DNA of 64,000 bases from NCBI RefSeq assembly GCF_004139715.1, contig NZ_CP035544.1:2669501-2733500 (forward strand), read 5' to 3'. Numbering within the stretch: position 1 is the first letter of the stretch; each line of letters starts with the position of its first letter. This stretch comes from Muriicola soli (GTDB lineage: Bacteria > Bacteroidota > Bacteroidia > Flavobacteriales > Flavobacteriaceae). The notes below the pieces were generated by a model. The model was given only the letters and a program-made list of their open reading frames with translations. It had not been told where the DNA came from and made no database searches. Made by a program: the position numbers and the translations under genes. Positions 52,928 to 60,428 of this stretch are shown in pieces.

Positions 52928-54177
52928 TTAGCTTATTTTTTTAAAGATTACACAAGCGTTGTGACCGCCAAATCCAAAGGTATTACTCATGGCTACAGAT
53001 ACGTCTCTTGGCTGGGCCTTGTTGAGTGTAAGATTTAATTTCGGATCGATATTCTCGTCAACGGTAGAGTGATTTATCGTGGGTGGCACCAGACTGTGCT
53101 TCATGGCTAAAATCGATGCAATGGCTTCGATAGCCCCTGCGGCACCTAACAGATGCCCTGTCATTGACTTTGTAGAATTAATATTAATGTTTGGAGCGTG
53201 CTCACCAAACACCTGAGAAATAGCCTTTAATTCGGCTACATCACCCAGGGGTGTTGAGGTACCATGGGTATTAATGGCATCTACATCTTCCGGTTTCATA
53301 CCTGCATCACGCAGGCAATTCTCCATTACCTTTACTACACCTATTCCGTCCGGATGAGGGGCAGTCATATGATAAGCGTCACTAGACATTCCCCCACCTG
53401 CTACTTCTGCATAGATCTTTGCTCCCCTTGCTTTTGCGTGTTCGTATTCCTCGAGAATAAGGGCACCGGCACCTTCTCCCAATACAAAGCCATCTCTTGT
53501 AGCATCAAAGGGTCTCGAAGCCGTTTCGGGGCTGTCATTTCTTGTTGAAAGGGCATGCATGGCATTAAATCCACCCATTCCCGCCATGGTTACTGCGGCT
53601 TCACTTCCTCCGGTAACCACCACATCGCAATTGCCGAGCCTGATGTAGTTTAAGGCGTCAATCATAGCGTTGGCAGAGGAGGCACAGGCCGATACCGTAG
53701 TGTAATTTGGCCCCATAAATCCGTGCTTTATTGAGATATTTCCAGGGCTATATCTGCAATCATCTTTGGTATAAAGAAGGGGTTAAACCTCGGTGTCCCA
53801 TCGCCTTTGGCAAAGTCCATTACCTCATTCTGGAAAGTTTCAAGTCCTCCTATTCCAGCTCCCCAGATGACACCTACCCTGAATTTATCGATCTTATTGA
53901 GGTCGAGTCCGGAATCTAAAATAGCCTCATCGGATGAGACAAGGGCATATTGAGCAAAACGGTCTAATTTTCTGGCTTCTTTCCGGTCAAAGTAATTCTG
54001 AGCATCGAAATCCTTGATCTCACAAGCGAATTTTGTCTTGAATTTTTCGGTATCGTAATACGTGATAGGGGCAGAGCCACTCTTCCCCGATTTAAGTCCT
54101 TCCCAATATTGATCTAAGGTATTCCCAATAGGTGTCAAGGCACCTAGTCCGGTAACAACTACTCTTTTTAACTCCAT
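52928..54177 (-). pseudogene. fabF: 3-Oxoacyl-ACP synthase II, frameshifted by one missing base
   Basis: Two frames together give a 416-residue FabF, normal length. The N-terminal frame (54177 down to a stop at 53728) ends ...MIADIA, and the second resumes as GNISIKHGFMGPNYTTVSAC and runs to 52928. Restoring one G in GGG (53745-53747, plus strand; C on the coding strand) restores IAPGNISI. The active site Cys is in SACASS, and the His residues are in NTHGTST and MTGHLLG. The enzyme elongates fatty acids by condensing malonyl-ACP. It is almost always essential, so the break is almost certainly an error in the sequence. Confidence 0.92.
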
Positions 54178-54221
54178 GGAACCAATTTTTGTTTCAGATG
54201 TACGTATACCGTGTGAAATTT

Positions 54222-54259
54222 AAAAAAAATATCCATGCAGCGTGATGACCACATGGATA
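54222..54259 (-). terminator. Attenuator-like terminator between acpP and fabF
   Basis: On the minus strand TATCCATG (54252-54259) pairs with CATGGATA (54230-54237) over a 14-base loop, followed by eight U residues (54222-54229). It lies 28 bases after the acpP stop. Partial readthrough would give much more acyl carrier protein than FabF from one promoter. Confidence 0.7.
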
Positions 54260-54287
54260 ATTTACATCATGTTCCTGATATCATTAC

Positions 54288-54521
54288 TTATTTGGCCTCT
54301 TCAATATAGCTGATAGCCTGGCCGACGGTTGCAATATTTTCTGCTTGATCATCCGGAATCTGGATATCAAACTCCTTTTCAAATTCCATTATCAACTCAA
54401 CAGTATCCAAGGAATCTGCCCCCAGATCGTTGGTGAAGCTAGCTTCTGCCACTACTTCGTTTTCATCCACCCCTAACTTATCAACGATGATTGCCTTAAC
54501 TCTTGATGCAATGTCTGACAT
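54288..54521 (-). CDS. acpP: Acyl carrier protein
   Basis: 77 residues, acidic, with the phosphopantetheine attachment Ser37 in [10 protein letters not shown]. The helices and loops match type II ACP. It carries growing acyl chains in fatty-acid synthesis. It heads the acpP-fabF-rnc-pyk block and has its own promoter box; a terminator-like hairpin separates it from fabF. Confidence 0.97.
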   Translation of the reverse strand: MSDIASRVKAIIVDKLGVDENEVVAEASFTNDLGADSLDTVELIMEFEKEFDIQIPDDQAENIATVGQAISYIEEAK

Positions 54522-54552
54522 AATTTTTTTGGTTTTAATTTTTAATTGTTGG

Positions 54553-54560
54553 CAAAAATA
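54553..54560 (-). promoter_or_regulatory. Bacteroidota -7 box for acpP
   Basis: On the minus strand this reads TATTTTTG (TAnnTTTG), 31 bases before the acpP ATG. The 239-base gap between acpP and purN is divergent and should carry both promoters; no purN -7 box is obvious. Confidence 0.45.
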
Positions 54561-54760
54561 AAAAACTTTGGTGGAAATACACCATTCAACGCCAATTTGT
54601 CGGGTAATTTAAGAAAATTAATGGCAAGTATATTACTTTAGCATCAGAAATTTCGGGGACTTGATTGGTCTCCCACCATTAATGAAGGCAATGCCTGTCC
54701 TTTCATCATCTTTACAAACAAGGGCAGGAGAATCGCACTCGTTCCATCGCAGATCACTAT

Positions 54761-55330
54761 ATGAAGCACATCATCTTATTTGCCTCGGGTTCTGGCACCA
54801 ATGTCGAAAACATTGTTAAGTATTTCGAAGGCCATAGCGCGATCGCGGTTTCCTGTGTTTTTACCAACAAGCGAGATGCTTTTGTTATCGATCGATGTAA
54901 TGCCATGGGTGTACCGGCATTCTCCTTTAATGGGCCTGCTTTTAAAAATGGTTCCATACTATTACAGATTCTCAAAAACCTTAAGCCCGATCTTATAGTC
55001 CTGGCCGGATTTCTAAGGAAAATCCCTTCAGAAATGGTCGCTGACTTTCCCGAAAAAATCATTAATATCCATCCGGCACTACTTCCTAAATACGGCGGAA
55101 AAGGCATGTACGGGAAACACGTGCACCGGGAAGTAAAGGCGAATAAAGAAAAAGAATCGGGGATCACTGTACATTACGTAAATGACCATTATGACGAAGG
55201 TGCGATTATTGAACAGCGTAGCGTGAGTATTGCTTCTTCAGATTCAGAAGATGAGATTGCCAGAAAAGTTCAAGAACTGGAACACCTTCATTATCCCCGA
55301 ATAATTGAGGCCGTTTTAACCGAAAACTAA
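54761..55330 (+). CDS. purN: Phosphoribosylglycinamide formyltransferase
   Basis: 189 residues, as expected. FASGSGTNVENI (residues 6-17) is the 5'-phosphate loop, NIHPALLPKYGGKG (near 104) and the following HVH hold the catalytic His and folate contacts, and VNDHYDEGAI carries the catalytic Asp. It adds a formyl group in purine synthesis from 10-formyl-tetrahydrofolate. Its TAA overlaps the rnhA ATG by one base. Another purine gene, purF, is in the same direction 1.7 kb downstream. Confidence 0.95.
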   Translation: MKHIILFASGSGTNVENIVKYFEGHSAIAVSCVFTNKRDAFVIDRCNAMGVPAFSFNGPAFKNGSILLQILKNLKPDLIVLAGFLRKIPSEMVADFPEKIINIHPALLPKYGGKGMYGKHVHREVKANKEKESGITVHYVNDHYDEGAIIEQRSVSIASSDSEDEIARKVQELEHLHYPRIIEAVLTEN

Positions 55331-55965
55331 TGGCTAAAAAAAGCAAGTTTTACGTGGTTTGGAAGGGTAAGGTTCCCGGGGTTTATGAGACTTGGGAGGA
55401 TTGCAAAAAACAGATTTCAGGAACAAAAGGAGCACAATACATGTCCTTTCCAACGTTGGAGGAGGCGAGAAAGGCATATAATAGCTCTTACGCTCTCTAT
55501 AAAGGTAAAAAGAAGAAAGAACCGGGTTTATCTGCTGCAGAATTATTAAAAATAGGAGACCCAAACATGCATTCCATCTCTGTGGATGCGGCTTCGAGCG
55601 GGAATCCCGGTGTAATGGAATACCGGGGTGTAGACACCAGCACAAAAAAGCAGTTGTTTAAGCAGGGACCCTTCCCTGAAGGGACAAACAATATCGGAGA
55701 ATTTCTGGCCATCGTTCACGGTCTGGCCTTTTTAAAAGAAAGAAATTCAGACCGTGTCCTGTATTCAGATTCAAGAACAGCTATGAGCTGGGTAAGGAAA
55801 AAGAAATGCAATACAAAGCTTCAGCCCAATGCTAAAAACAGAGAATTATTCGATCTCGTAGAACGCGCCGTAAAATGGTTGGAGAAAAATTCCTACAAAA
55901 CACCTGTTGTAAAGTGGGAAACTGCTGCCTGGGGAGAAATACCTGCCGATTTTGGCCGAAAATAA
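55330..55965 (+). CDS. rnhA: Ribonuclease HI with N-terminal viroplasmin-like domain
   Basis: 211 residues. An N-terminal caulimovirus-VI/viroplasmin-like domain (about 4-45, KFYVVWKGKVPGVYETWEDC) that binds RNA-DNA hybrids precedes the RNase H fold (about 73-210). The catalytic acids appear in order as Asp in SVDAASSGNPG, Glu in NIGEFLAIVHG, Asp in YSDSRTA and Asp in PADFGRK. It degrades RNA in RNA-DNA hybrids. It is translationally coupled with purN. Confidence 0.92.
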   Translation: MAKKSKFYVVWKGKVPGVYETWEDCKKQISGTKGAQYMSFPTLEEARKAYNSSYALYKGKKKKEPGLSAAELLKIGDPNMHSISVDAASSGNPGVMEYRGVDTSTKKQLFKQGPFPEGTNNIGEFLAIVHGLAFLKERNSDRVLYSDSRTAMSWVRKKKCNTKLQPNAKNRELFDLVERAVKWLEKNSYKTPVVKWETAAWGEIPADFGRK

Positions 55966-56015
55966 ATCCATTTGATTTTCGATTTCACTGGGGTTTCAGA
56001 GCAATAACAAAAGCG

Positions 56016-56023
56016 TATATTTG
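56016..56023 (+). promoter_or_regulatory. Bacteroidota -7 box for the sugar kinase
   Basis: TATATTTG matches TAnnTTTG, 21 bases before the ATG at 56045. Confidence 0.5.
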
Positions 56024-56044
56024 CATCGAATTTGAACGGTATTT

Positions 56045-56971
56045 ATGGGTAAGCTTTTAATTTTAGGAACGGTTGCCTTTGATGCAATTGAAACCCCTTT
56101 CGGGAAAACCGATAAAATTTTGGGGGGTGCGGCTACTTTTATCGGCCTGGCTGCAGCGCAATTTAAGGCCAAATCGGCGATTGTATCTATTGTAGGGGAC
56201 GACTTCCCGCAGGAATACCTGGACTTACTAAAAAATAAGGGGATAGATATATCCGGAATTGAGATCGTTAAAAATGGCAAGACCTTCTTCTGGAGTGGTA
56301 AATACCGCAATGATCTCAACAGCAGGGATACTCTGGCTACCGAGCTCAATGTACTTGCCGATTTCAAGCCTGTTGTCCCTCCTGAATTCAAAGACGCCGA
56401 CGTACTTATGCTGGGAAACCTTCATCCTTCAGTACAATTGAGTGCGATTGAGCAGATGCAGACAGAACCCAAATTGATCGTTCTGGATACTATGAATTTC
56501 TGGATGAATAATACCCTGAGTGAGTTGATGCAGGTGATCAGCAAGACCGATGTTATCACCATCAATGACGAGGAAGCACGGCAACTATCAAATGAATTCT
56601 CCCTGGTTAAGGCCGCACAGAAAATCCATGAAATGGGCCCAAAATATGTGGTTATTAAAAAAGGAGAGAATGGGGCATTGCTCTTCCACAACGGCGAAGT
56701 ATTTTTTGCACCGGCTTTACCGCTGGAAGAAGTATTCGACCCTACAGGAGCAGGGGATACTTTTGCAGGAGGCTTTACGGGCTACCTGGCTGAGACTGAA
56801 AATGTCTCTTTCAACAACCTTAGGAATGCAGTAATACAAGGGGCAAATCTTGCTTCATTTTGCGTGGAAAAGTTTGGAACAGAACGTATGCAAGACCTTT
56901 CAAAAGAAGAGGTAGATCGAAGGTTAAATCAATTTAAACAGTTAACCCAATTTGATATTGAGTTGAGATAA
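56045..56971 (+). CDS. PfkB-family sugar/nucleoside kinase
   Basis: 308 residues with the ribokinase-like N-terminal GAATFIGLAAAQF (near 30) and the C-terminal signature DPTGAGDTFAGGFTGY (near 235, catalytic Asp). The insert is short, as in ribokinase or adenosine-kinase relatives. Its position between purN-rnhA and purF suggests a nucleoside or ribose-related substrate, but this is by position. A short terminator follows. It stays distinct from the fructokinase near 26 kb. Confidence 0.85.
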   Translation: MGKLLILGTVAFDAIETPFGKTDKILGGAATFIGLAAAQFKAKSAIVSIVGDDFPQEYLDLLKNKGIDISGIEIVKNGKTFFWSGKYRNDLNSRDTLATELNVLADFKPVVPPEFKDADVLMLGNLHPSVQLSAIEQMQTEPKLIVLDTMNFWMNNTLSELMQVISKTDVITINDEEARQLSNEFSLVKAAQKIHEMGPKYVVIKKGENGALLFHNGEVFFAPALPLEEVFDPTGAGDTFAGGFTGYLAETENVSFNNLRNAVIQGANLASFCVEKFGTERMQDLSKEEVDRRLNQFKQLTQFDIELR

Positions 56972-56972
56972 T

Positions 56973-56997
56973 GCCCTGCCTACCCGGGGCTTTTTTT
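56973..56997 (+). terminator. Weak intrinsic terminator before purF
   Basis: GCCCT (56973-56977) pairs with GGGGC (56986-56990), including one G-T, with an 8-base loop and a run of seven T residues. The stem is only five base pairs, so some readthrough into purF is likely. Confidence 0.5.
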
Positions 56998-57009
56998 ATG
57001 AGATGAATT

Positions 57010-58908
57010 ATGAGTGACGCCATTAAACACGAGTGTGGTATTTCCCTGATCAGACTATTAAAACCCCTCGATTACTACAAGAAAAAGTACGGGTCTGCTT
57101 TTTACGGGGTTAATAAAATGTACCTCATGATGGAAAAGCAGCACAACCGCGGACAGGACGGGGCTGGTTTTGCCAGTATAAAGCTCGATGTTCAACCCGG
57201 CCAGCGGTATATGAGTCGAGTCAGGTCGGTACAATCACAACCCATCCAGGATATTTTTGCGCAGATCACAGATCGAATCAACAGAGCTTTTGAAGAAAAC
57301 CCTGAATACATTGATGACACGGAGGCGCAAAAGAACTACATCCCGTATATAGGTGAAGTTCTGCTAGGGCATGTTCGTTACGGCACCTTTGGAAAAAACA
57401 GCATAGAGAATGTGCATCCTTTTCTTCGCCAGAACAACTGGATGCATCGGAACCTCATTGTGGCAGGTAATTTTAACATGACCAATGTAAACGAGTTATT
57501 TGACAATCTGGTTCAACTGGGTCAGCATCCCAAAGAGATGGCTGACACGGTAACGGTGATGGAAAAGATCGGGCATTTTTTGGATGATGCCGTTGCCAAA
57601 CTCTATAAACAGATTAAAAAAGAAGGGTATAATAAAATGGAGGCATCGCCTTTGATTGCGGAGCGACTCAATCTGGGGAAAATTCTAAAAAAAGCAGCCA
57701 AGAATTGGGATGGGGGTTACGCTATGGCCGGACTGCTGGGCCACGGTGATTCATTTGTACTTAGGGATCCTTCAGGCATAAGACCGGCTTATTTCTATAA
57801 AGACGAAGAGGTCGTTGTAGTTGCCTCAGAACGGGCGGCAATTCAAACGGTCTTTAATGTTAAATACGAGAACGTACAGGAATTAAAACCTGCCCACGCT
57901 ATTATCATTAAGAAGAATGGCGCTGTTGGGATTAAAAAAATAATGGAGCCATTGGAGCGAAAGGCCTGCTCTTTTGAACGTATTTATTTCTCAAGGGGTA
58001 GTGACAAAGAGATCTATCAGGAACGTAAAGAACTCGGAAAACTGATCTTTCCCAAAATCCTGGGCGCTATAAATAACGACATAAAAAATACGGTCTTCTC
58101 TTATATTCCAAATACGGCCGAAACCTCATTTTTGGGAATGGTAAAAGAGGCTCAGAACTATCTGAACAAAAAAAAGGAAGAACAAATTCTCGAAATTGGT
58201 TCGAGCATCTCGAGTGAAGAATTGCATCAGATCCTTGAAATCAGACCCAGAATTGAAAAAGTGGCGATTAAAGATGCCAAGTTAAGGACTTTTATAACTC
58301 AGGACAGCAGTAGGGACGATCTGGTAGCCCATGTTTATGATATTACCTATGGCTCGGTGAACAAAAATGATAACCTTGTTATAATTGACGACAGTATAGT
58401 AAGGGGAACGACTTTAAAAAACAGTATCCTCGGTATTCTTGACAGGTTGTCTCCCAAGAAAATTATCGTGGTTTCTTCAGCTCCACAAATACGCTATCCT
58501 GATTGTTATGGGATTGACATGGCGAAACTCGAAGATTTTATCGCCTTTAAGGCTGCCCTGGAATTGCACAAGGAACACAATAGCCTGTCCCTTGTAGATG
58601 AGATCTACAAAAAGTGCAAGGCTCAATTCCATAAGAACGACAAGGAGATCATCAATTATGTCAAAGAATTTTACTCTCCTTTTACAGCCGATCAGATATC
58701 AGACAAAATAGGAGAATTATTATCCCCTAAAGAGATCAGGGCTGAAGTGAAAATAATTTATCAAACCATAGAGAATCTTCACCAGGCATGTCCTGATAAT
58801 TTGGGCGATTGGTATTTTACAGGTAACTACCCAACAGCAGGAGGAAACAAAGTAGTAAATAAGGCCTTTATCAATTTTTACGAAGGCAAAAATGAGAGGG
58901 CGTACTAG
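57010..58908 (+). CDS. purF: Amidophosphoribosyltransferase, long flavobacterial form
   Basis: 632 residues, about 120 longer than the Escherichia coli enzyme. The Ntn-type glutaminase nucleophile is Cys9 (HECGI), so eight residues would be cut off as propeptide. The phosphoribosyltransferase site, VIIDDSIVRGTTL, is near 460. The enzyme starts purine synthesis by making 5-phosphoribosylamine from PRPP and glutamine. The extra length is spread through inserted segments and a C-terminal domain. The next 815 bases are noncoding. Confidence 0.93.
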   Translation: MSDAIKHECGISLIRLLKPLDYYKKKYGSAFYGVNKMYLMMEKQHNRGQDGAGFASIKLDVQPGQRYMSRVRSVQSQPIQDIFAQITDRINRAFEENPEYIDDTEAQKNYIPYIGEVLLGHVRYGTFGKNSIENVHPFLRQNNWMHRNLIVAGNFNMTNVNELFDNLVQLGQHPKEMADTVTVMEKIGHFLDDAVAKLYKQIKKEGYNKMEASPLIAERLNLGKILKKAAKNWDGGYAMAGLLGHGDSFVLRDPSGIRPAYFYKDEEVVVVASERAAIQTVFNVKYENVQELKPAHAIIIKKNGAVGIKKIMEPLERKACSFERIYFSRGSDKEIYQERKELGKLIFPKILGAINNDIKNTVFSYIPNTAETSFLGMVKEAQNYLNKKKEEQILEIGSSISSEELHQILEIRPRIEKVAIKDAKLRTFITQDSSRDDLVAHVYDITYGSVNKNDNLVIIDDSIVRGTTLKNSILGILDRLSPKKIIVVSSAPQIRYPDCYGIDMAKLEDFIAFKAALELHKEHNSLSLVDEIYKKCKAQFHKNDKEIINYVKEFYSPFTADQISDKIGELLSPKEIRAEVKIIYQTIENLHQACPDNLGDWYFTGNYPTAGGNKVVNKAFINFYEGKNERAY

Positions 58909-58937
58909 CCATTACATTAGATAAAATACACAATTAA

Positions 58938-58970
58938 GTGCATTTCATCGATAATATGTGCATTTAATCG
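58938..58970. promoter_or_regulatory. Direct-repeat operator candidate upstream of sRNA 1
   Basis: GTGCATTTCATCG at 58938-58950 is repeated as GTGCATTTAATCG at 58958-58970, a period of 20 bases, so the copies lie on one face of the helix. It ends 31 bases before the sRNA 1 -7 box. LytTR-type response regulators bind such paired direct repeats, but that assignment is inference. Confidence 0.5.
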
Positions 58971-59000
58971 CCTTTATCGTCTTTCAGCATCAAACGAAGT

Positions 59001-59008
59001 TACATTAG
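59001..59008 (+). promoter_or_regulatory. -7 box of sRNA 1
   Basis: TACATTAG differs by one base from TAnnTTTG and lies exactly five bases before the conserved CCATAGC, the same distance as in the two other copies. Confidence 0.5.
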
Positions 59009-59013
59009 ACTTG

Positions 59014-59086
59014 CCATAGCATAAGTAGGTTAAGTTCATGGTAAGATTTGGGGCAAAAAAGGTGGAGACTTCTCCACCTTTTTTAT
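59014..59086 (+). ncRNA. Tandem small RNA, copy 1
   Basis: The 40-base core at 59014-59053 is the reference for the family: it starts CCATAGCATAAGTAGG and ends AAGATTTGGGG. It is followed directly by an intrinsic terminator: GGTGGAG (59061-59067), loop ACTT, CTCCACC (59072-59078), then six T residues. A transcript of about 70 bases is expected. Within the core the pattern TAAG...GG occurs three times, and CCAT can pair with ATGG 25 bases later. No annotated relative is known to me by sequence. Confidence 0.65.
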
Positions 59087-59155
59087 TTGGTATACTACTC
59101 CTAAAAGGGTGACTCACAGGACTTTTAATTCAAAGCGATAAAGGATCTCTCTTGA

Positions 59156-59349
59156 TCAACCGGCTATCTGCCGAAATAGATAGTCAAGATAAGGTTCATC
59201 ATTTTTATATTGCTCTGCAAGAGTTTCCCGAACAAAGAATGTAAGATCATATTTGTAGTCCAATTCCTAACCGTATTCTCTACTCCTGCACACAAACGGT
59301 ATTTCAACCAATTAAAAAGACGTTTATCCAAAACCTTTTTCTTAGGCAA
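59156..59349 (-). pseudogene. Short minus-strand ORF, probably frameshifted
   Basis: The minus strand reads a basic opening (PKKKVLDKRLFNWLKY) from a TTG at 59349, then, after a change of frame near 59266, LDYKYDLTFFVRETLAEQYK to a TGA at 59156. Adding one G at CC (59266-59267, plus strand) would give one 64-residue protein. Both parts look protein-like, but I recognise no family and the start codon is weak. It lies antisense between sRNA 1 and sRNA 2. Confidence 0.35.
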
Positions 59350-59359
59350 CCGCTTCCTT

Positions 59360-59367
59360 TACATTTG
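59360..59367 (+). promoter_or_regulatory. -7 box of sRNA 2
   Basis: TACATTTG matches TAnnTTTG exactly, five bases before the conserved CCATAGC. A TTTT at 59337-59340 sits 19 bases upstream where a -33 TTTG would be expected. Confidence 0.55.
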
Positions 59368-59372
59368 AAGAA

Positions 59373-59442
59373 CCATAGCATAAGTAGGTTAAGTTCATGG
59401 TAAGATTTGGGGAAAAAAGGCAGGATTCGTCCTGCCTTTTTT
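59373..59442 (+). ncRNA. Tandem small RNA, copy 2
   Basis: The 40-base core (59373-59412) is identical to copy 1. Its terminator is different in sequence: GGCAGGA (59419-59425), loop TTCG, TCCTGCC (59430-59436), then six T residues. A core kept identical while the stem changes but stays paired supports an RNA product. No room for a protein gene exists on this strand. Confidence 0.65.
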
Positions 59443-59540
59443 ATTTCTGATAATCAAAGATTTACCTTCTTTTGCCATTTTTTATCCGCCATGTCAGTTT
59501 ATTCTGTCTCACAGTCTTGTCCAAAATTTCTTTAATTTTC

Positions 59541-59571
59541 TTTGTTATTTCTCACAATACCAGTAATTTAG
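59541..59571 (+). promoter_or_regulatory. Promoter of sRNA 3 (-33 TTTG, -7 TAATTTAG)
   Basis: TTTG at 59541-59544 and TAATTTAG at 59564-59571 are 19 bases apart, the normal Bacteroidota spacing. The -7 box differs by one base from TAnnTTTG and ends five bases before the conserved CCATAGC. Confidence 0.55.
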
Positions 59572-59576
59572 TGGTG

Positions 59577-59648
59577 CCATAGCATAAGTAGGTTAAGTTT
59601 ATGGTAAGATTTGGGACGAAAAGGGTGGAGGCTTCTCCGCCCTTTTCT
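59577..59648 (+). ncRNA. Tandem small RNA, copy 3
   Basis: The 40-base core (59577-59616) differs from copies 1 and 2 only at positions 24 (T for C) and 40 (A for G). The terminator stem is GGGTGGAG (59623-59630), loop GCTT, CTCCGCCC (59635-59642), with one G-T pair, then four T residues. The change from the copy 1 stem keeps pairing through that wobble. It ends 24 bases before the sodA terminator. Confidence 0.65.
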
Positions 59649-59671
59649 ATGATCAGCATTCATCTCCAAAC

Positions 59672-59704
59672 AAAAAAATCCGCAACTTAAAAGCTGCGGA
59701 TTTT
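59672..59704 (-). terminator. sodA terminator
   Basis: A perfect 10-bp repeat, AAAATCCGCA (59675-59684) and TGCGGATTTT (59695-59704), is bounded by A residues on the left, giving a U-run on the minus strand. It is 21 bases after the sodA stop codon and could also act on the plus strand. Confidence 0.85.
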
Positions 59705-59724
59705 CTTTTTCTTTCTGTAATTAT

Positions 59725-60333
59725 CTATTTGTGCGCCTGGTAATTTTCAGCGACCTTATTCCAATTGATTACCTGGAAAAAAGCGTTGATATAGTCGGGT
59801 CGTCTGTTCTGATAATTCAGATAGTAAGCGTGTTCCCAAACGTCTAATCCAAGGATGGGAGTACCTCCGCAACCCGTGTTGGGCATAATTGGGTTATCCT
59901 GATTAGGGGTAGAACAGATCTCGACCTTGCCGCCTTTATGCACACAGAGCCAGGCCCAGCCTGAGCCAAATTGGCTACCTGCTGCTGAACTGAATTTATC
60001 TTTGAACCCATCAAACGAACCGAATGCATCGTTTATAGCCTTCGCCAGCTCACCCGAAGGATTTCCTCCGGCATCCGGGCCCATAATCTCCCAGAAGAGG
60101 GAGTGATTGTAATATCCTCCACCGTTGTTCCGCACGGCTTTATTGCTCATGTCAAGTCCTTTAAGGATCTCGGTAATCCCTTTTCCCTCAAGCGGAGTTC
60201 CTTCAATAGCTGCGTTGAGTTTAGAAGTATATCCGTTATGGTGTTTCGTATGATGTATTTCCATGGTCCTCGCATCGATACTAGGCTCAAGAGCGTCGTA
60301 TGCATAGGGTAATCTTGGTAGTTCAAATGCCAT
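59725..60333 (-). CDS. sodA: Superoxide dismutase (Mn/Fe type, Mn-like)
   Basis: 202 residues. The metal ligands are visible in [13 protein letters not shown] (near 27), YYNHSLFW (near 79), and DVWEHAYYL (near 164). The Gly in NNGGGYYNH and the Gln in [10 protein letters not shown] are typical of Mn-dependent enzymes. It removes superoxide in the cytoplasm. It is a single-gene transcript with a -7 box 36 bases upstream and a clear terminator. Its role fits with the Bat aerotolerance operon in this window. Confidence 0.93.
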   Translation of the reverse strand: MAFELPRLPYAYDALEPSIDARTMEIHHTKHHNGYTSKLNAAIEGTPLEGKGITEILKGLDMSNKAVRNNGGGYYNHSLFWEIMGPDAGGNPSGELAKAINDAFGSFDGFKDKFSSAAGSQFGSGWAWLCVHKGGKVEICSTPNQDNPIMPNTGCGGTPILGLDVWEHAYYLNYQNRRPDYINAFFQVINWNKVAENYQAHK

Positions 60334-60369
60334 TTTAGTTGTAGTTAATTGTTAATATTCAGTGATCCC

Positions 60370-60377
60370 CAAATTTA
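60370..60377 (-). promoter_or_regulatory. Bacteroidota -7 box for sodA
   Basis: On the minus strand this reads TAAATTTG (TAnnTTTG), 36 bases before the sodA ATG. No matching -33 element is clear. Confidence 0.5.
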
Positions 60378-60428
60378 GCGATTTTAACAATTATATTCCG
60401 CTAATTATATGTTAAGAACTCTTGCGGT

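Larger units (their letters stand above)
58909..59724. other. Intergenic region with three tandem small-RNA elements
   Basis: This stretch between purF and sodA contains, in order: a direct-repeat operator candidate (58938-58970), three small-RNA elements (59014, 59373, 59577), a frameshifted short ORF on the minus strand (59156-59349), and the sodA terminator (59672-59704). No complete protein gene is seen in it. The remaining bases show no feature I can name. Confidence 0.7.

Noticed and set aside
54757-55167. 136-residue minus-strand frame over purN
   Set aside because: Antisense to a complete PurN with all its motifs.
59038-59112. Short frames beginning MVRFG in each sRNA copy
   Set aside because: ATG-GTA-AGA-TTT-GGG occurs in all three, but the frames then pass through the terminator stems and diverge in length and sequence, and there is no sign of codon-level constraint.
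59055-59442. CRISPR-like array
   Set aside because: The repeats are 40 bases long but spaced about 360 and 200 bases apart, with promoters and terminators between them; no spacers of constant size.
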